From: Blasia pusilla
Taxonomy: Eukaryota; Marchantiophyta; Marchantiopsida; Blasiales
Reading direction: 5' to 3'
Length of the DNA: 64,000 nucleotides
NCBI GenBank assembly: GCA_050084515.1
Contig: CM114274.1
Location: 23,436,001 to 23,500,000 of the forward strand
This document shows, piece by piece, positions 11,401 through 24,766 of the stretch. Below the pieces are notes generated by a model. That model ran no database searches. It was not told where the DNA came from and worked only from the letters and a program-made list of their open reading frames with translations. The position numbers were made by a program, and so were the translations under genes. Every line of letters starts with the position of its first letter. Positions within the stretch are counted from its first letter, which is position 1.

Positions 11401-11891
11401 GCATCTTAAGTTACGTGGGACTGAGAATGACCCATGGCCGCAAAGCTGCCGGCCTTCACGGACCCTTAATTACTACTTCTCACGTTCCTCTGATCACTTG
11501 CAGTCATAATGATGTCAATTGAACACGGGTTGCGATCACGGAATCACAGATACGAGGTAATTTTGTTTCTGAACTTTGGTTTTGGATCCCGATTTGCTGA
11601 TCGTACCTCTCAGTACGGAGCTCAGGTCGGCTTCTCGTGAACGACAGTGGGTTAAACACAAATTCGATAACGACACTAGCCGACGCAGAAATCGGCGACG
11701 ATGTATAGAGCTATTAACAGCTGCACATGCCGGTGTTGATCGAAATTCCACGGCTCCTTCTAGAAATTGGGCTTTGAGACCTAAGAACTGTAACATTCCA
11801 AGGGCTCAGTACCACGGCGTTTCCTCAGCTGCCAGTTCCGAACGATTGTGATGCTGACAGAACTATGTGCTGCAGACAGAGCACCCTCACT
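8404..11891. other. Anonymous sequence of moderate GC
   Basis: No recognisable gene. Many short frames occur on both strands (such as 8840-9070 plus and 10670-10945 minus), none with a known domain. Splice-like sites such as TTTGCAG near 9750 and TTTTCAG near 9785 can be found, but no coding exon chain could be assembled. Confidence 0.35.
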
Positions 11892-12019
11892 CTCCCCTCA
11901 TATACTTTCATAATCTCCGCTATGCACATCGTACCGAGTCAGATCCATGGACAGTCTCCCCCCATCTACTTTCATAATCTCTGCTGTGCGCATCGTACTT
12001 TGTCAGATTCATGGGCAGT
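11892..12019 (+). repeat. Two-copy 64-bp tandem repeat
   Basis: Copies at 11892-11955 and 11956-12019 share CTCCCC, ACTTTCATAATCTC, GCATCGTAC, GTCAGAT and CATGG.CAGT with scattered substitutions, so this is an old tandem duplication. It sits within a short open frame (11865-12206), but nothing supports coding. Confidence 0.75.
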
Positions 12020-12693
12020 CGGGGTTCAACCGAAGGGTGCCCAGAAGCGACTGGATCGACGTCGACGTGACAATCTCGCCATCGACAACCCTGTTCACCG
12101 TTCGCAATTAAGTCGGTCCTCCCACACCAATTGCCAATGTTGCTCTAAGTCAAAACCACATTCCCCATGCATGAGAAGGGGTGCTTCGGTGCTCCGTAGA
12201 GCGTAGGATATGACATTGAGGCTCGTTTGCAACGTTCGAACGTTGCCTTCATGTGGACTCCGTGTGCAGTCGACATGATTCAGAATGCTGCGAAGAGACT
12301 CTTCCCCCGTGACCCCAGCGAGATCACTGGACTATGAAGGGTCCCGGTCTCCGAGAAATACGGCCAGGCATGGATCCATACACTGCTACACGGTTGCGCA
12401 TCGCGGGCATTTAGAGCGGGTTGGACACAAGAATCCCAGGTCGGATTGCAAGTACCGTCGTCAGACGGACGAATACGCTGCATGCGCGCGGCTCGGAACT
12501 CAGTGAGCGAGTGGAAGTTGATGAGAGTTGAAGGCGCTCCGGTGAGCGCTCATTCCCATGTCGGGCTGCGATGTTATTGCGTCCTAGATCTGCACTAACT
12601 TTACGCGTCGCTTGCTTGCGAGTTCATTGGCTCCAACCCTTCCCTTCCGGAGCCTGTTCTCATCAGAATCTGCCGCGAAGGTGAGCGCGAGCG

Positions 12694-12710
12694 TCTCTCT
12701 CTCTCTCTCT
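12694..12710 (+). repeat. (TC)n microsatellite
   Basis: A short run of TC dinucleotides lies just downstream of GCGAAGGTGAGC, which resembles a splice donor. CT runs are common in plant 5' leaders, but no coding exon follows that I can identify. Confidence 0.6.
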
Positions 12711-13447
12711 ACAATCGTGGATCGGTCCGTCCTCAAGCACGTTTTAGGGTCCTAAATCACCCTAAGGATGGCTGCGATGTACTAATCGTACCTTCGTCCA
12801 GCTATGGTGTTTTCCCACAGTTGAATGAAATCCGGAACAGCGAAGGCACCGAGTTATGAGGCTCCGGGCGTCCATGAACTCCCATGAGGATAGTACTCGA
12901 AGCTTTGGCTAGATAGTCCTAGAACAAGCTCCAAGACGGACGGGTAGGGTCTATAGACTTTGGTGCATGCTTGCATCTGTCTGCGCATAACTGGCAGGGT
13001 CACTGGTGCACGGCATTAGCTCGTCTATTAATTAGAATAATGTCCTCGAATTAGCTGAAACTGTGTCTACATTGGGGTTGGCGTTGGAGACTTTGATACA
13101 GTTTGTCATCCCCGACATAGACCGGTTTAATACAGATAATCGCGTTTCTGGACTCTGTGATCAGTAATTCTCTCCATCTTTTGTGCTCCTGTGCGTACCG
13201 CTAGTCTGGACTGTTTTAGAGAACAGGATACTTTAGTTCAGGTTTTGCAATTCTGCGGTCAGAAAGATTTCGCTAGGACACGTCTGTGTCAGATTGCTTG
13301 CTTTAATGCTCTGTTGCATACATCATAAGCTGGACAGGATAATCTATTGCAGCAGCCGGGGGTTGGGGAAAGTGCCAGCACAGGGACGACTCGGACGAGA
13401 GACCGAACATGTCTCAGATCTGACGAGTGCTGAGCATCGGTTTCTGT

Positions 13448-14290
13448 GATAATCAAAACGTGCTGAACATGGTTCGCAGCGATTGTGAAATGGTGTTTTG
13501 ACTTCTCGACACTCGTCGCTTCATGCTGAATGGCAGTTGAACGATGGACTATGAATGCTATCTATCCATCTGCTGGCTTCACCAACTCAAAGTTTGCTAT
13601 CGGGACTTCTTATGTTGCGGTGGATTTCACCGTCTACAGAAGATTTGAAAGTTTCCCCGTCCCACAAACCCTGCCCTTTGAATGTTAGGTCAGCACCCCT
13701 GCGATGTGGGATGACATTCAAAGGGCGGATGTGAGTTATACCACGTTCTAGGATAATCAAACGGTACTTCCTGGAGTTCTTGACTTCTCGCCTTGCCTTG
13801 AACTAGCAGTTTAACGACTGACTGGTGCGATGAATCCTTCAGCTGACTCCACCTACTGAACGTTTGCTCTCTCAGCTTCTTTCATAAATTTCACCGGTGA
13901 CAGAAGATGTGGGGCTTTCTACCTCTCTGTCTCTCTCACTCGATCTGCCAATTGAATGTTAGGTTATCACTCCTACAACATGGGATGACATTCTGGTGCA
14001 GATGAGAGTCAGACGAGCGCTAGTACGAGGTCCTGGGATAATCAAACGGTGCCCAGCACTGTTTCTTTGGTTTTGACTCCTTGGTTCCCTCACCTTTGTA
14101 TGACTTTGCAGTTTAACGACCGAGTGATGCGATCAATCCCTCAGCTGACTCCACCTACTCAACGTTTGAGCTCTGAACTTCTTATTCTTGAGTTCACTGG
14201 TGGCAGTTTACGAGAGACATTTTCTGTCGAACTCAATGTGCCCTTTGAATGTTAGGTTACCACCCCTACTATGTGGATGACATTCCGCTT
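13448..14290 (+). repeat. Three-copy tandem repeat (about 250-304 bp) with a hairpin in each unit
   Basis: Units start at GATAATCAAA at 13448, 13752 and 14037. Each contains a segment like CAGTTTAACGAC, TCAGCTGACTCCACCTACT and, near its end, GAATGTTAGGT followed by GATGACATTC. That last pair forms an inverted repeat. In unit 1 it is a perfect 12-bp stem (13674-13685 with 13714-13725) around a 28-nt loop. In units 2 (13954-13959/13988-13993) and 3 (14246-14251/14279-14284) the core 6-bp stem is kept. Neither strand has an open frame through the array. It may be non-coding RNA units, a decayed minisatellite or transposon debris. Confidence 0.7.
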
Positions 14291-17044
14291 TGCGAGTCGT
14301 GCTTTTCCCCGCCTGTCTGAGGTACTTCCCCTCTTGCATATTTGAGGTACGACATTCATTGCGCAAAAGCTTCGTTTGGATTAGGACGGGTGTGGGGTAC
14401 ATCTTTTTAAGGGAGACTCGAAAAACGGACCACACTTGTCACCACATCATCAGAATTACTAATCACGAGCTTATCTTGCAACTGGAGTTTGAGTTTGTTT
14501 CCATGAGTGAAGTTCTTAGGACTTGCAGAAGCAGTGATTCATTCTGCTGGACAATTCCCATTTGTTTAGTTTCCTGGTGAAAAGGATCAGTCATACAAAC
14601 TCCTCGTGGATGTTGTAGACGTGGGCTTCCGGGATAGGGAGATGCGAACAGACGTGAGTGACATAGCCATAGGAGGCGAATTGTGAGCGTCCGCGGACAG
14701 TTAAGTGTCATTCCTGTGTGGCTCCAAAACCGAGCACACCAATCATATAGCGTGATTGACTACAGGTCTTTGAGTGGCTCAACTACCCTCTTCCAGTTCA
14801 GATAAACGATTGTGCCGAAGGCGTACTTCGAACAGTGCATCTTTCTTCGAACAGTGATACTCTCAAGATTTCCATCTGCCTGTCCATATTTAGCTTGAGA
14901 ATCCAGGTTCACATTCAGGTAGTACGATGAGCACGCCTTTCCAAGTGCTTGTCAGCAGAGTGTACGCGCAGTTGAGCGGGTATTCCGCTCGTACTCCAGC
15001 TCAAGGGCTGCCTTGGTGATCTTCCGAGAACGTATTCAAAGCTGTGTAGGGGAGCGGTGGATGCACTACAGCTCACTACTAGAGTTGCAAAATCATGATG
15101 TCGATCATGGTTCCAGGCTTTCGCTGAGGCAGCCACAAAGCCTGGCATACGTCCGCATGTTAGGGGTCCACGTTTTATATCTTCAAATGCAGTTCATTCG
15201 ATACTTTATTTAGAAATTGCATTTCGTACGCCTGACTGACTGGTGCCATGATGGACAAGTTGCGGCTGCTTTCCTAAAAAGGTGCTCGAAGTCCAGCAAT
15301 TCGCTGCAGAAGAAAATTCGAGGTATAGCCGAAAAGATTGTAACGAAATTGTCAGTGATGCACCGTCCGTATTGTCTCCACCAACGTAAATTGTGCGACA
15401 AGCCTAACCGTGTAGCTTGTGTAGGAGATTAAATTCTCTGTTTGTGGATTGAGCGAGTTTGAGAGGGCAAAATTAGAAAGATGGAGCAGAGGAGGGTGCT
15501 GAAATCAACGAGGGCAGAGGAGCCAACAGTTGACATCAGCAGAGCCTGCCAACTCCATTAGCGTCTCGCTAGCACGTACTGAAAGACGTTAAACTTGTCT
15601 CTTACGCATCAATGGTGATTACTGTCGCGTAGGTGGTTTAGCGAGTGGCGACAATGGCACAGCGCACTCCGAAGGTTACCGCTCTCGCAATTGCAGCTCG
15701 ACGCTCATTGCTCACCCTGTGAAGTGTCAACTGCTATTCTAGTAATCTCCATTGATTAGTTTCCACTTTAGGGAGACGTGCAATTTTGCTCTCGCAGGCC
15801 AGGTGGATGAGAAGCTCTGCTCTGTTTCGCTTTCGCTTTGGGCGGGTTGGTTGGGATTAACCCCTACATCCGTGCGCATCGTCGGTCAGTCGGTCACTAA
15901 TGCAGAAGCAAATCTTCCTGCGCTCCATGGGATGGATGTTCTCCAGCTCCTAGTTCGTTTGTTCGCTGTGTAGCCTCCCACTGCGCCCCGCAACACCCCA
16001 AAACCATCAGGCTCCGTGGAGGAGGTCACCAACCTCACCCTGGGAGGGAGCATCGACAAGGAGGAGCGAGCAGGCAGGCCCTTCTCTTGGTAATCGAGTC
16101 GAGACAGGTAAGCAGCAAACAGAGGAATTTCCTACCGGTACCTATTCTACCGAACGGCCGCGATCATTGGGCTGGAGGAGGAAAGATGCCAAGGCAACAC
16201 TCATCGACACCTGAAAGAAGCCATTGGTAAGTTTGAAAAGTCGGTCATCTGTGAATCTCGAGAGAATCATCTCCGGGCACTGTAGATCGCATTTACAACA
16301 TGATTTGGATCGCAACTCGCCATGTGAGGGTGTGCGTACGAAACCAGGGAATGCAGGGAATTCAACGCGTTCAATCACGGAGGCTCGACTTCGCAGATCC
16401 GCGCAGTAATTATGTCCATCTGCGACCAACGCTCCAATAATTCCCCTCGTAGGACTCCCAAATCGGTCAGCCATGCTCTTCATCTGCGACGGAGCACGTT
16501 GAGCATGTGGCGGAGCTCCTCAGCGAAGGATTCTGCTGCCCACCTCCACGACGCTTCGTTTTTCACTGTCAGAGCGAGCGGATTGAGTAGATGGCTCAAA
16601 CCCACCGCCAACACTCACGCGCTCATTCACGGAACGCGGTCCCAGGCGACCCATGGACGACTTCCCCTACCGAATCCTGCGTTCGTCCGTCCATCCACCC
16701 ATTCATTCAACTCCGCCCGCCTGACAAGCTCCGGAGAGGTGTCCCTCTGTAGGTCTCCGTTCGCGCCAATCACAAGTCCGATGCCTCTTCCATCCATCCA
16801 TCGAGGCCTGCGTCGCTCTTGCGCGGCGGGTCCCGTGCAAACACAACCACTGCCTTTGGAAAGAGAAGGGGAAAATTTTCTTCGCGAGTTGTGGATGACA
16901 TTCCAAAACGTCGTCGAGTTAACACATCTATCCACACTATTATTTGGGAGTACTTCTCAAATGGTGGCACGTGGCATTTTCTCCACACGCACGGACACAT
17001 AATATAAATAAAATTACAGAGCCGAGCCATACACATGTAAGGGA
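14291..17044. other. Anonymous sequence of moderate GC
   Basis: No recognisable gene. The longest frame (16412-17002, plus, 196 aa) is Ser/Arg/Pro-rich without a domain and is overlapped by four antisense frames, typical of chance in GC-richer DNA. A donor-like CAG/GTAAGC occurs at about 16108. Confidence 0.35.
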
Positions 17045-17075
17045 CCGTGCACGGGTGCCACGGGCCCTAACTAGT
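17045..17075 (+). mobile_element. Helitron-like 3' terminus
   Basis: A hairpin CCGTG (17045-17049) / CACGG (17059-17063) is followed eight bases later by CTAGT at 17071-17075 and then AT. Helitrons characteristically end in a short GC-rich hairpin a few bases before CTRR-T, and the GTGC-rich stem is typical of plant copies. The GC content drops sharply to the right, consistent with a boundary. The 5' TC end was not located, and no Rep/helicase coding was seen. Confidence 0.5.
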
Positions 17076-18731
17076 ATAGATAAATAAATAAAGCCTCTAG
17101 AATTGGGAACCTGCGGTGAATCGCCGGGAAATGAGGGCATAATGCCCAATCCGGTATGGAAAAGTCTGCGTACCGATTAAACCCATTGTCTACCTTCCTT
17201 TCATCATTAATCCTTCCGTCCTCGGGACTTCTTGCAACATCGGCACCGGAGGAAAGAAGGGAGTGCAAACTGCAAAGTAAGAAAGACTAAGATCATCTCC
17301 CAAATCCCCATGACCCTCTCCCAACACCTGAAACCCTCCTTCATTGTCATTCTTTTCCGACTGCCTTTACTTCACGCGAGACGCTATTGGTGCATCGAAA
17401 CCCCAAGTTTCAGGTGGCTCTTTTCTTGTGGGGAATGAGAACTTGGGTTCCCGTGTTTCCAAATTCAGAATTACTATCACGAGGAAAACATTTACATCTT
17501 GGGAATTATGACTTGTTCCAAAGATAGAATGAAAGCTTCACATCGATTTTGTGTATTACAATGAAGATCAATGTCTTGTTCTATGTTTTGAAACATCACG
17601 AAAATCAAGCAATATTCACTTCCATGACTTTTCTAAATAAGAAAGTCCAAGAGCTGGACCTTATGAAACGGGTCTCTAGAAAGCGATTTCACTCGACTCG
17701 TCTACTTTTGCTCAAGAACAAATGAATATGTAAGGGAACATTCCAAAACTTGAGACTAAAGCGTCTTTGTGACCATGTGACCCCAAGACCTGATCTTGAT
17801 TTCGTGCCGGCCCTCAGGACTTCTAAGTGAAATAAATCGCAGTCTTATTGCAGAAATTGTAAGATTCTTTAACATCATAGAATTTTAAGTATTTATTAAT
17901 ATATACACAGCCTTGGTTGAAAATTATTTACTATTTTTAATATGCTAAAATAGTCTAAAAAAGAAAGAAATACATGGACCTTATTCAACCAAGATGTTTC
18001 CTTTTGGGAATGAGACACATGTCACCTTATACATTGTTGGCTTTTTGGGGAGGGTTGGGGCCCACTTTATCAAAAAGGAGGGGAGAAAAGGGAGGGGAGA
18101 AGGGGGGGAGGATATTTAGGAGGATGGGCAAAAGAAGTGGGAGTGTAAGAAGGTTCCCCTTTCTTCCTAGAGAAACCAAAAAACATCGTGAGGATTTGGG
18201 GGTTTTTTTTATGTGGAAAATTGTTGAGTGACTGAGATTTTTCCACAAAATGAGGGGGCATGGGATTTTGTTTCCTACGGGGTTAGTTAAATGAGGACTT
18301 GAGAGGAAGGAGGGAGGTCTTTTTATTTCTGAATGCTCCATTGCACAAGCATGTTGAATACCTCATGACTGATTGAAAGGGATTAAGACATAGGAGAGCA
18401 TCTAGTTTGAAGTGCATCTTGATTTTCGATGGACAATGAGACACCCATATCCTCAAGATACTTCTAGGTTTTTGGTTCATAGAGTAAATATGCTTTTGGC
18501 CAAAATATGTTGATTCGTAGTTTCTCAATCTAAGTTCCAATGTTGGTTCTTCATTAGAAGCATTGTTTCCTTACCTCCTTTTTTACCTTAGATATTTCAA
18601 ATAGAATATGGCATATTACACTATTCCATAATTGGATAGATAACACATTATCTAAAATTAGGACTATCATCTCTTAAACTAATAATAAAATCAAGGGAAT
18701 CCAAAGGGAATATGATTCCTTGCACCTCCCA

Positions 18732-18825
18732 CATGAGAGCTTACTATTAGAAAGGAAACATGTCATCTCCACTTTTTTCATGAGAGCTTACTATTAGAAA
18801 GGAAATATGTCATCTCCACTTTTTT
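18732..18825 (+). repeat. Two-copy 47-bp tandem repeat
   Basis: CATGAGAGCTTACTATTAG begins at 18732 and again at 18779. The copies differ at one visible base (AAACATGTC versus AAATATGTC), so the duplication is recent. No coding potential. Confidence 0.85.
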
Positions 18826-19199
18826 CATCCACTAACAAAACATACGTGTTCCGAATAGAATATGCAATACTATTTACACCAACCCATAACTATATATCTA
18901 AAATTAGAAACATGCTTTCATGCACTAATAATAGAAGATATCCGTTTCAAAAGTGGTATATTATGCCACCTAGAAAAGTGGATACCTAGGAATTTTTTTA
19001 TTCCAAATAGAAGCATAGTTTCTTATCTACTTTATTAATCCAGGATAGGTCTCTTATTGTCAAGCACATCTATGCTTAACATGTGATAGTTATGCAATAA
19101 ATATTTTTTTAAAAGGGGGAGCATGATTATCGATCACGTGTTGTGCACTAGTAAAGAAAATGGAATACATATGTTACAAAATTTTAGACCTATCCCCTC

Positions 19200-19204
<5 letters not shown>

Positions 19205-19290
<86 letters not shown>
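19205..19290 (+). repeat. Compound (CT)n(AT)n microsatellite
   Basis: About 30 bases of CT repeats pass directly into 50 bases of AT repeats (19241-19290). It is the longest simple repeat in the window and likely polymorphic. Confidence 0.95.
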
Positions 19291-19296
<6 letters not shown>

Positions 19297-22200
19297 AGAA
19301 AAGTAAATTCTACTCCTTGAATCTAATTTTATTTTTAAGGAGAGTGTAAGGTGGAAAATAATTGATCAAATTGATTTATGAAAAGTAGGTAATGCATGAT
19401 CAAGTCAATTCTAAGATTTCTCCTTTAAGACTTGGATTTCCTTTCCCCTCCCCCTTGAGGATTAGAAGGAAGGGATGTGGGGTACAGCATGGCTCATTCT
19501 TTTCTAAATATTGCTAACTCTATGCTTGAGAATCTTCAATTCAAAAGGATAATTGAATTAATTTAGAGTTCTTGTCAACTGAAATAGATAAGTTTGAATG
19601 TTTTTGAAATCATTATGAAAAATTGATTTCTATTCGAAAATTTAAAAGAAAAAGTTTGTAAAATTTCATTCCTAATATTTTCCATTACAAGAGGACAAGA
19701 TTTTAAAAAGTTTAAAATATCCATTTTGGAATTATTTCATCTTTTGATGCCCCCAAGTGAACATCTTTGTATGGAAAGGTTTGATTGGAAAACTTTGATT
19801 GGGATCACATACACATCTATATTATTAGTGGAGAGAGTTTGCTTGATTTGCAAATACCTCTTTGTTTGACATGTGGCAACTGGGCAACAAGAAAATGTCC
19901 CCCTCTATGGGCAGCAAAAAAAGATTTTGTGTGCAACATGATTAGTCCCTTCACTCTGATGCATGGTACGTGCAGTAGTGTCCTCTAAGATTGATTTGTT
20001 TTGGAATGAGAATATAGAAACTTAATTTTTTTTGCATGACATAGACTACTTTAGTGGATATCTAAGAATTTTTTAGATTTTGAATAATAACATACCAATA
20101 CCAAAATGCATGCATGACATACTAGATCCAATTCTATAAGAACCTAAGTTTCTAGTGCAACATTAAAGAATTTGAAATACATCTTCTATGCATGAAGAAG
20201 ATTATGCAGCAAGAGAAAATGAATATGAAAATTCATGGTGATTAAAAGTCTTCCCGCACAAAATTTATGGGGATAGATTTTTTTGAGATGGAAAATAATT
20301 AACTACAAATTACAACCGACCACAACCAAAGTCCAAAAGGGCTTGAAAAATATGAACAATTGGTGTAAGATTGCAATTTAATACATAGAGGTTTGATCAA
20401 GAATACTATTGGAAATTCATAGATATTTTCATGGAATAAGGTTCAAACTAGAAATTTGGAATGAAAATGTTTTTTTTTAATTAATTTCTTAAATAACATG
20501 GAAAATTTTACATTAGAATGAGAGGTTTTTTGCAACAGCAGTAATATTTATAATTTATTTTATTAATGAAGTAAGGAAAAACTCAACTATTAAAAAAAGA
20601 TAAAGTAAGGGAAGAAATTAAAACAAAGAAATAGGAAAAAGCAAATGATGGGATGATTATTAATAATGACTAATCCACATCCATGAGTTCAAGCCACTGG
20701 AAAGCCACCCATTAGAGACTACATACCACCGTTCCAAATCGTGTACATTCACTTGGAGGATGAAATATGGTCCACAACGAAGATCCTCGAGTGAATTATA
20801 CAAAGACTTTGCGGGTGGACTTTGCCTATGTTTTATTGGGAAATGCAAAATTCTCCTCATGTGCAAGGATGTAGGAAGCTCGGAGGTGATGTATAGTAGT
20901 AGAGCATCTAATTGTGATGGACCCACGCCCCATGTTCTACAATACAAGTGAGTACATGTGAGACGAAAAGTTTACAAAGTCCTACGGTACACGGGCATGG
21001 GAGAAATTAGAGGGAAGTCCTAGACGGAAAGAAACGACCGGAGGTGTCGAGGAGGACCGACACAATTCTAATCTATGAAGAACAGAGGAGGAGTGGAAAG
21101 GAACACTGAGCTCATGTCCATGAAGATTAAGAAGACCCGTGAAAGTTCCCCAACAAAGAAATAAAAGGAAGAACCGTATATCCTCCGGGATGGAGAAATC
21201 CTTCTCCCCTAATATCCTCGGAATGATGCGTCACATGACAATCCACTCCATAGAAGGTGGAGTAAGATAAAGATAAGAGAGGATAGGATATAGGGGTAGC
21301 GGCGAGTCACTTAAATCACTTCCTCGGAAAATCTAACATTTGACCATTGGCTTCGACAAATCTAAGACCCGAACTTTGAGTCAAAACGTAAGTCAATTCC
21401 CGGGAAAGAGTTTGTGGAGACCGCACCCACTTGGATCGGAATGGGGGAAAAAGTCAAGAATATATATGTGGTCTTCGACTTCTTCTTTATTTCAAAATCA
21501 GGGGAAATCCACGCTTAAGAAAGACGACCTGAGAGAAACTTAAAAATCGTCGCAAAACTAAAACCAGAAGGGGGGGGGGAACTCTAGTAGTTCACCTGTT
21601 GATCGATTTATTACTACATTCACACGTCATCAATGTCTCTCTCTCTCTCTTGCTGGTTTTAGGAGTGGTCGAAGAAAGAAAAAGGAGTGGTTGAAAGAAG
21701 GGAGACGAGGGAGTCAGGGACGTAGGGGCGAGGGTGGGGGGGGAGGCGGATTAGGACACGTAATCTACGAATCTTCTTCCTCTCAAGGAAGGAGCAAGGA
21801 AAACGGATTGCGCCACGTCCGTACATGCATTAAAGCTGGAGGGGAGGGAAGGGACCGTTCCGATTCCAAAGAGGAGGACGGATGGAAAGGTGACGCATTT
21901 ATTCATGTGGGGCGGTACAGTGCGGGTGAATTGAAGACAAGATGGCGACGGCAAACGAGCCAGGCCGAATGGCCGAGCCGAACCGAGCCGAGCCGAAGCG
22001 GGTCAGGTCAGGTGACGGAGAGGCGCTACAAGAACAGACCTCGCCGCATAGAGGAGATGCATGTGCACGAGGGCTTCTGCGGCGCGTTTATCCGCTCTGG
22101 CATGTCGCGTTACAAGAACGGGGACGGAGTAGTATCCGCACGCGGGAAGAGCAGCGTCGGTTGGCGGACCCGCGTTAGGAGAACACGGATGCGTGCGTGA

Positions 22201-22706
22201 TCCAGACATCCGAAGCGGCCGTGCCTCCTCGCGCTACGAGAACACGGGCGAGCGCGGGGGGGCGGATTATCCACAAGTTGTGTGAACAGGGCCGGATCTT
22301 GGGAAGAGGAAGAGGCGAGTCCCGAGATATTCCGGGGGCGGGCGAGTTTTCGAGACGAACAGCTCAACAACAACGTTGGTTGGGTAAGATCTCTTGCTGT
22401 ACAGTGATGGATTCGGACGGTTTCCGTCGCTGCGCCCGAGACGAGAAGATTAGTATGACCCGCGACATGGTGACAGTAGCCGGTACTACAAATTTTTCTA
22501 GGGCATGGATCATGGATATGCCTTTTCTCTTGGACTGGGACGGGGTGGAGTAGAACAGCCTTCCAGCAGAGCAGGGCTTCGCTCATGGGGATAACTCGGT
22601 CTCCCGGCGAGTGGCCAAATGGGTTAAGCAACTTAAGCCTTTCCCAGTAACGTCTGTACCCCCCACAAGACACTGCCGTCGTCCATGCCCGCAATCATTC
22701 ACCACC

Positions 22707-22732
22707 CAGCCCTGCCCTGCCCTGCCCTGCCC
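22707..22732 (+). repeat. (CCCTG)n short tandem repeat
   Basis: Four to five CCCTG units follow one another here. Simple repeat without a visible role. Confidence 0.8.
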
Positions 22733-24739
22733 TAATCTACTCTACTCTATTCCTCCGCACTCTACCGCACGCCGCTCTCCTCTACACTGTCAAACGCTAC
22801 TCCACTCTTTGACACTGATCTCCTGAGTCTACTCTACCCTGCGCGTCGCGCTGAGGCCGCTGCAGTCCAGCTCCGGCTTATCTGCAGTGACCACGATTCT
22901 ACGCGTTTGACCGACATTCAGTCGACATTCTGTCACAAGACAGGAGCACCTGTCAGGGAGAGTTAATGGCTGGGGAACTCGCATTTGCCAGCAGTCTGCA
23001 TGTCCGCTACTTACAAGATGACATACATTCTTAGAGTAAGGCGCCGTGGTGCTCTGGGATGATTTATGCCCCGGGTGATATCTTTGATCGAACAAACTTG
23101 GATCTGTTTCTGGATTGGATCAGTTTACACTGGTGTGGTATGGCCGTTCCCCATGATCTAACATCAAACAAAGTAGACGTTTAGGCTACATACAGTTGTC
23201 GTTGATATCCGATCTGTCTTCTGTCAATCAATCTGAGATTGAAATTAAAAAAATTTGATCTTCGACCCATTTTCAATCGATGACCTCATGGTACAATAGA
23301 TCTAAGGTTTATTTTAGAGTGCTCGAGTGGTGTGTCGGTGAGTCGGTTGTGGGTTGTAGAGTTTTGCAGATCATACATTCGTATTAGTTGTCCTGCCAAT
23401 GATGTCAATATTTTCATGTATAATTTTATTAGCATCGGGGTCTTGGTAAGAAAACAATACTGCCTTTGGGACAGGTGTCAAGAAAGTTTCTGATTTTTGA
23501 CGCCTGTCCCCTCTGATAATTTAGTTTCATCTAATTCCAAGGTGTCTTTCAGTGTGTTGGTCACCAATCGTCCTCATTCATGAGCTAATCTTCTTAATTT
23601 GCAAACTCCATTTGCTTGACTTGTGATTGGATTAGCCAGCAAGAAATTATTTACACTAATGTTGAGTTTATTGTCAATTAGAACAATTAGAACTCTGACC
23701 GTTCCATGAATATACACCGACTAGTTCGATTCAAAGGGGTTGTACGTTTCTAAATCTTCGCTTTGCAAGTGAAAATCGATGTAAATCGATTTCATTTCTG
23801 TTCTATAGTTAATAACTTCAGTCAGGCAAAAATTCATTGAATAAAGACAATTATCTAGAAGGGAGTTTCGGTAAAATTAAATGTTCCGCATTTTTTCGGA
23901 CCACCTCGGTAGAAGACATACCTCTATTTTCGGAATATTCCCGCTTGCCACTCAAAGGTTCAAGCAGGTGGTGCACATCATAATGTCGAAACTCAAGTGA
24001 ACCCACATTGTTGCGTTCAAACTTATTGTTCGAAAACAACTTCTCTAGATTCGTACAATTACCGTGCTCATTTAAATCTGTCCAACATGGACACACGATA
24101 CAAGATACCATTGTTTAGTACTGCAGTAAGACCGGCGCGTTTAAGGGTGGGACGTTGTAGCGCAAGCCACACGAATGGACGGAGCGGGGGAGGCACATAC
24201 ATTCCATGGCCACTGACCGGAGAGGGCAGGTGGTGAAGTCTTCACCCAGTGAGAAAGTCATGGTAAACAATCCATTTACCGGGGGAACAACATGGTGATC
24301 GACAAGCTCGAAACAATCCGACGGAGAAAAATCCAAGAATATGAAATAGAAGTTTCTGGTTGGTCCTCCGGTTCATGTTGTACATTTCATGCTCTAGAAA
24401 AAAGGGGCTGCACCCCGAAGTGTGTACATTGTTGGAGTTCCAGCCATCGGCGTTAGTGGCACAATCTTACGATTAATTAGACGAAGATTTTACCAGTAAG
24501 GCCTCATCCAGCTTGGAAGAAAACGGTCTCTATGCGCATGCTGCACTAGTTGACGACGTCACAAGGCGGCTACACCACTCGCATAAATCACCTTCTCGAG
24601 CACTACGAGGAGCAAGTCTCCGCGCTCACCGGAATACGGTCATCTATGTGATACGCACACTACTCTCACCTACGATTCTACGCACTCTCTTCGCAAAAAC
24701 CTGCAAACTCATGCCGAACAAGGCTGCTTTCAGAGGATG

Positions 24740-24766
24740 GACGAAGAGGACGAAGAGGACGAAGAT
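24740..24766 (+). repeat. Three-copy 9-bp repeat (GACGAAGAG)
   Basis: GACGAAGAG units repeat about three times. On the minus strand this encodes a run of serines in a short frame (24730-25101) that has no other recognisable feature. Confidence 0.7.

Larger units (their letters stand above)
17076..21550. other. AT-rich intergenic sequence
   Basis: Long AT-rich tract with short chance frames only. It holds the 47-bp duplication at 18732 and the CT/AT microsatellite at 19205, described separately. From about 20650 the GC content rises again. Confidence 0.4.

Noticed and set aside
16412-17002. 196-aa frame as a gene
   Set aside because: No domain, biased composition and several overlapping antisense frames. 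No splice or neighbour support.
22570-22650. Possible tRNA around GAGTGGCCAAATGGGTTAAGC
   Set aside because: Resembles a D-arm region, but no anticodon arm, T-arm or acceptor pairing could be found.
21691-22694. Frames of 169 aa (plus) and 194 aa (minus) as genes
   Set aside because: They overlap each other, are rich in Arg/Gly or Ser/Arg/Cys, and show no recognisable domain.
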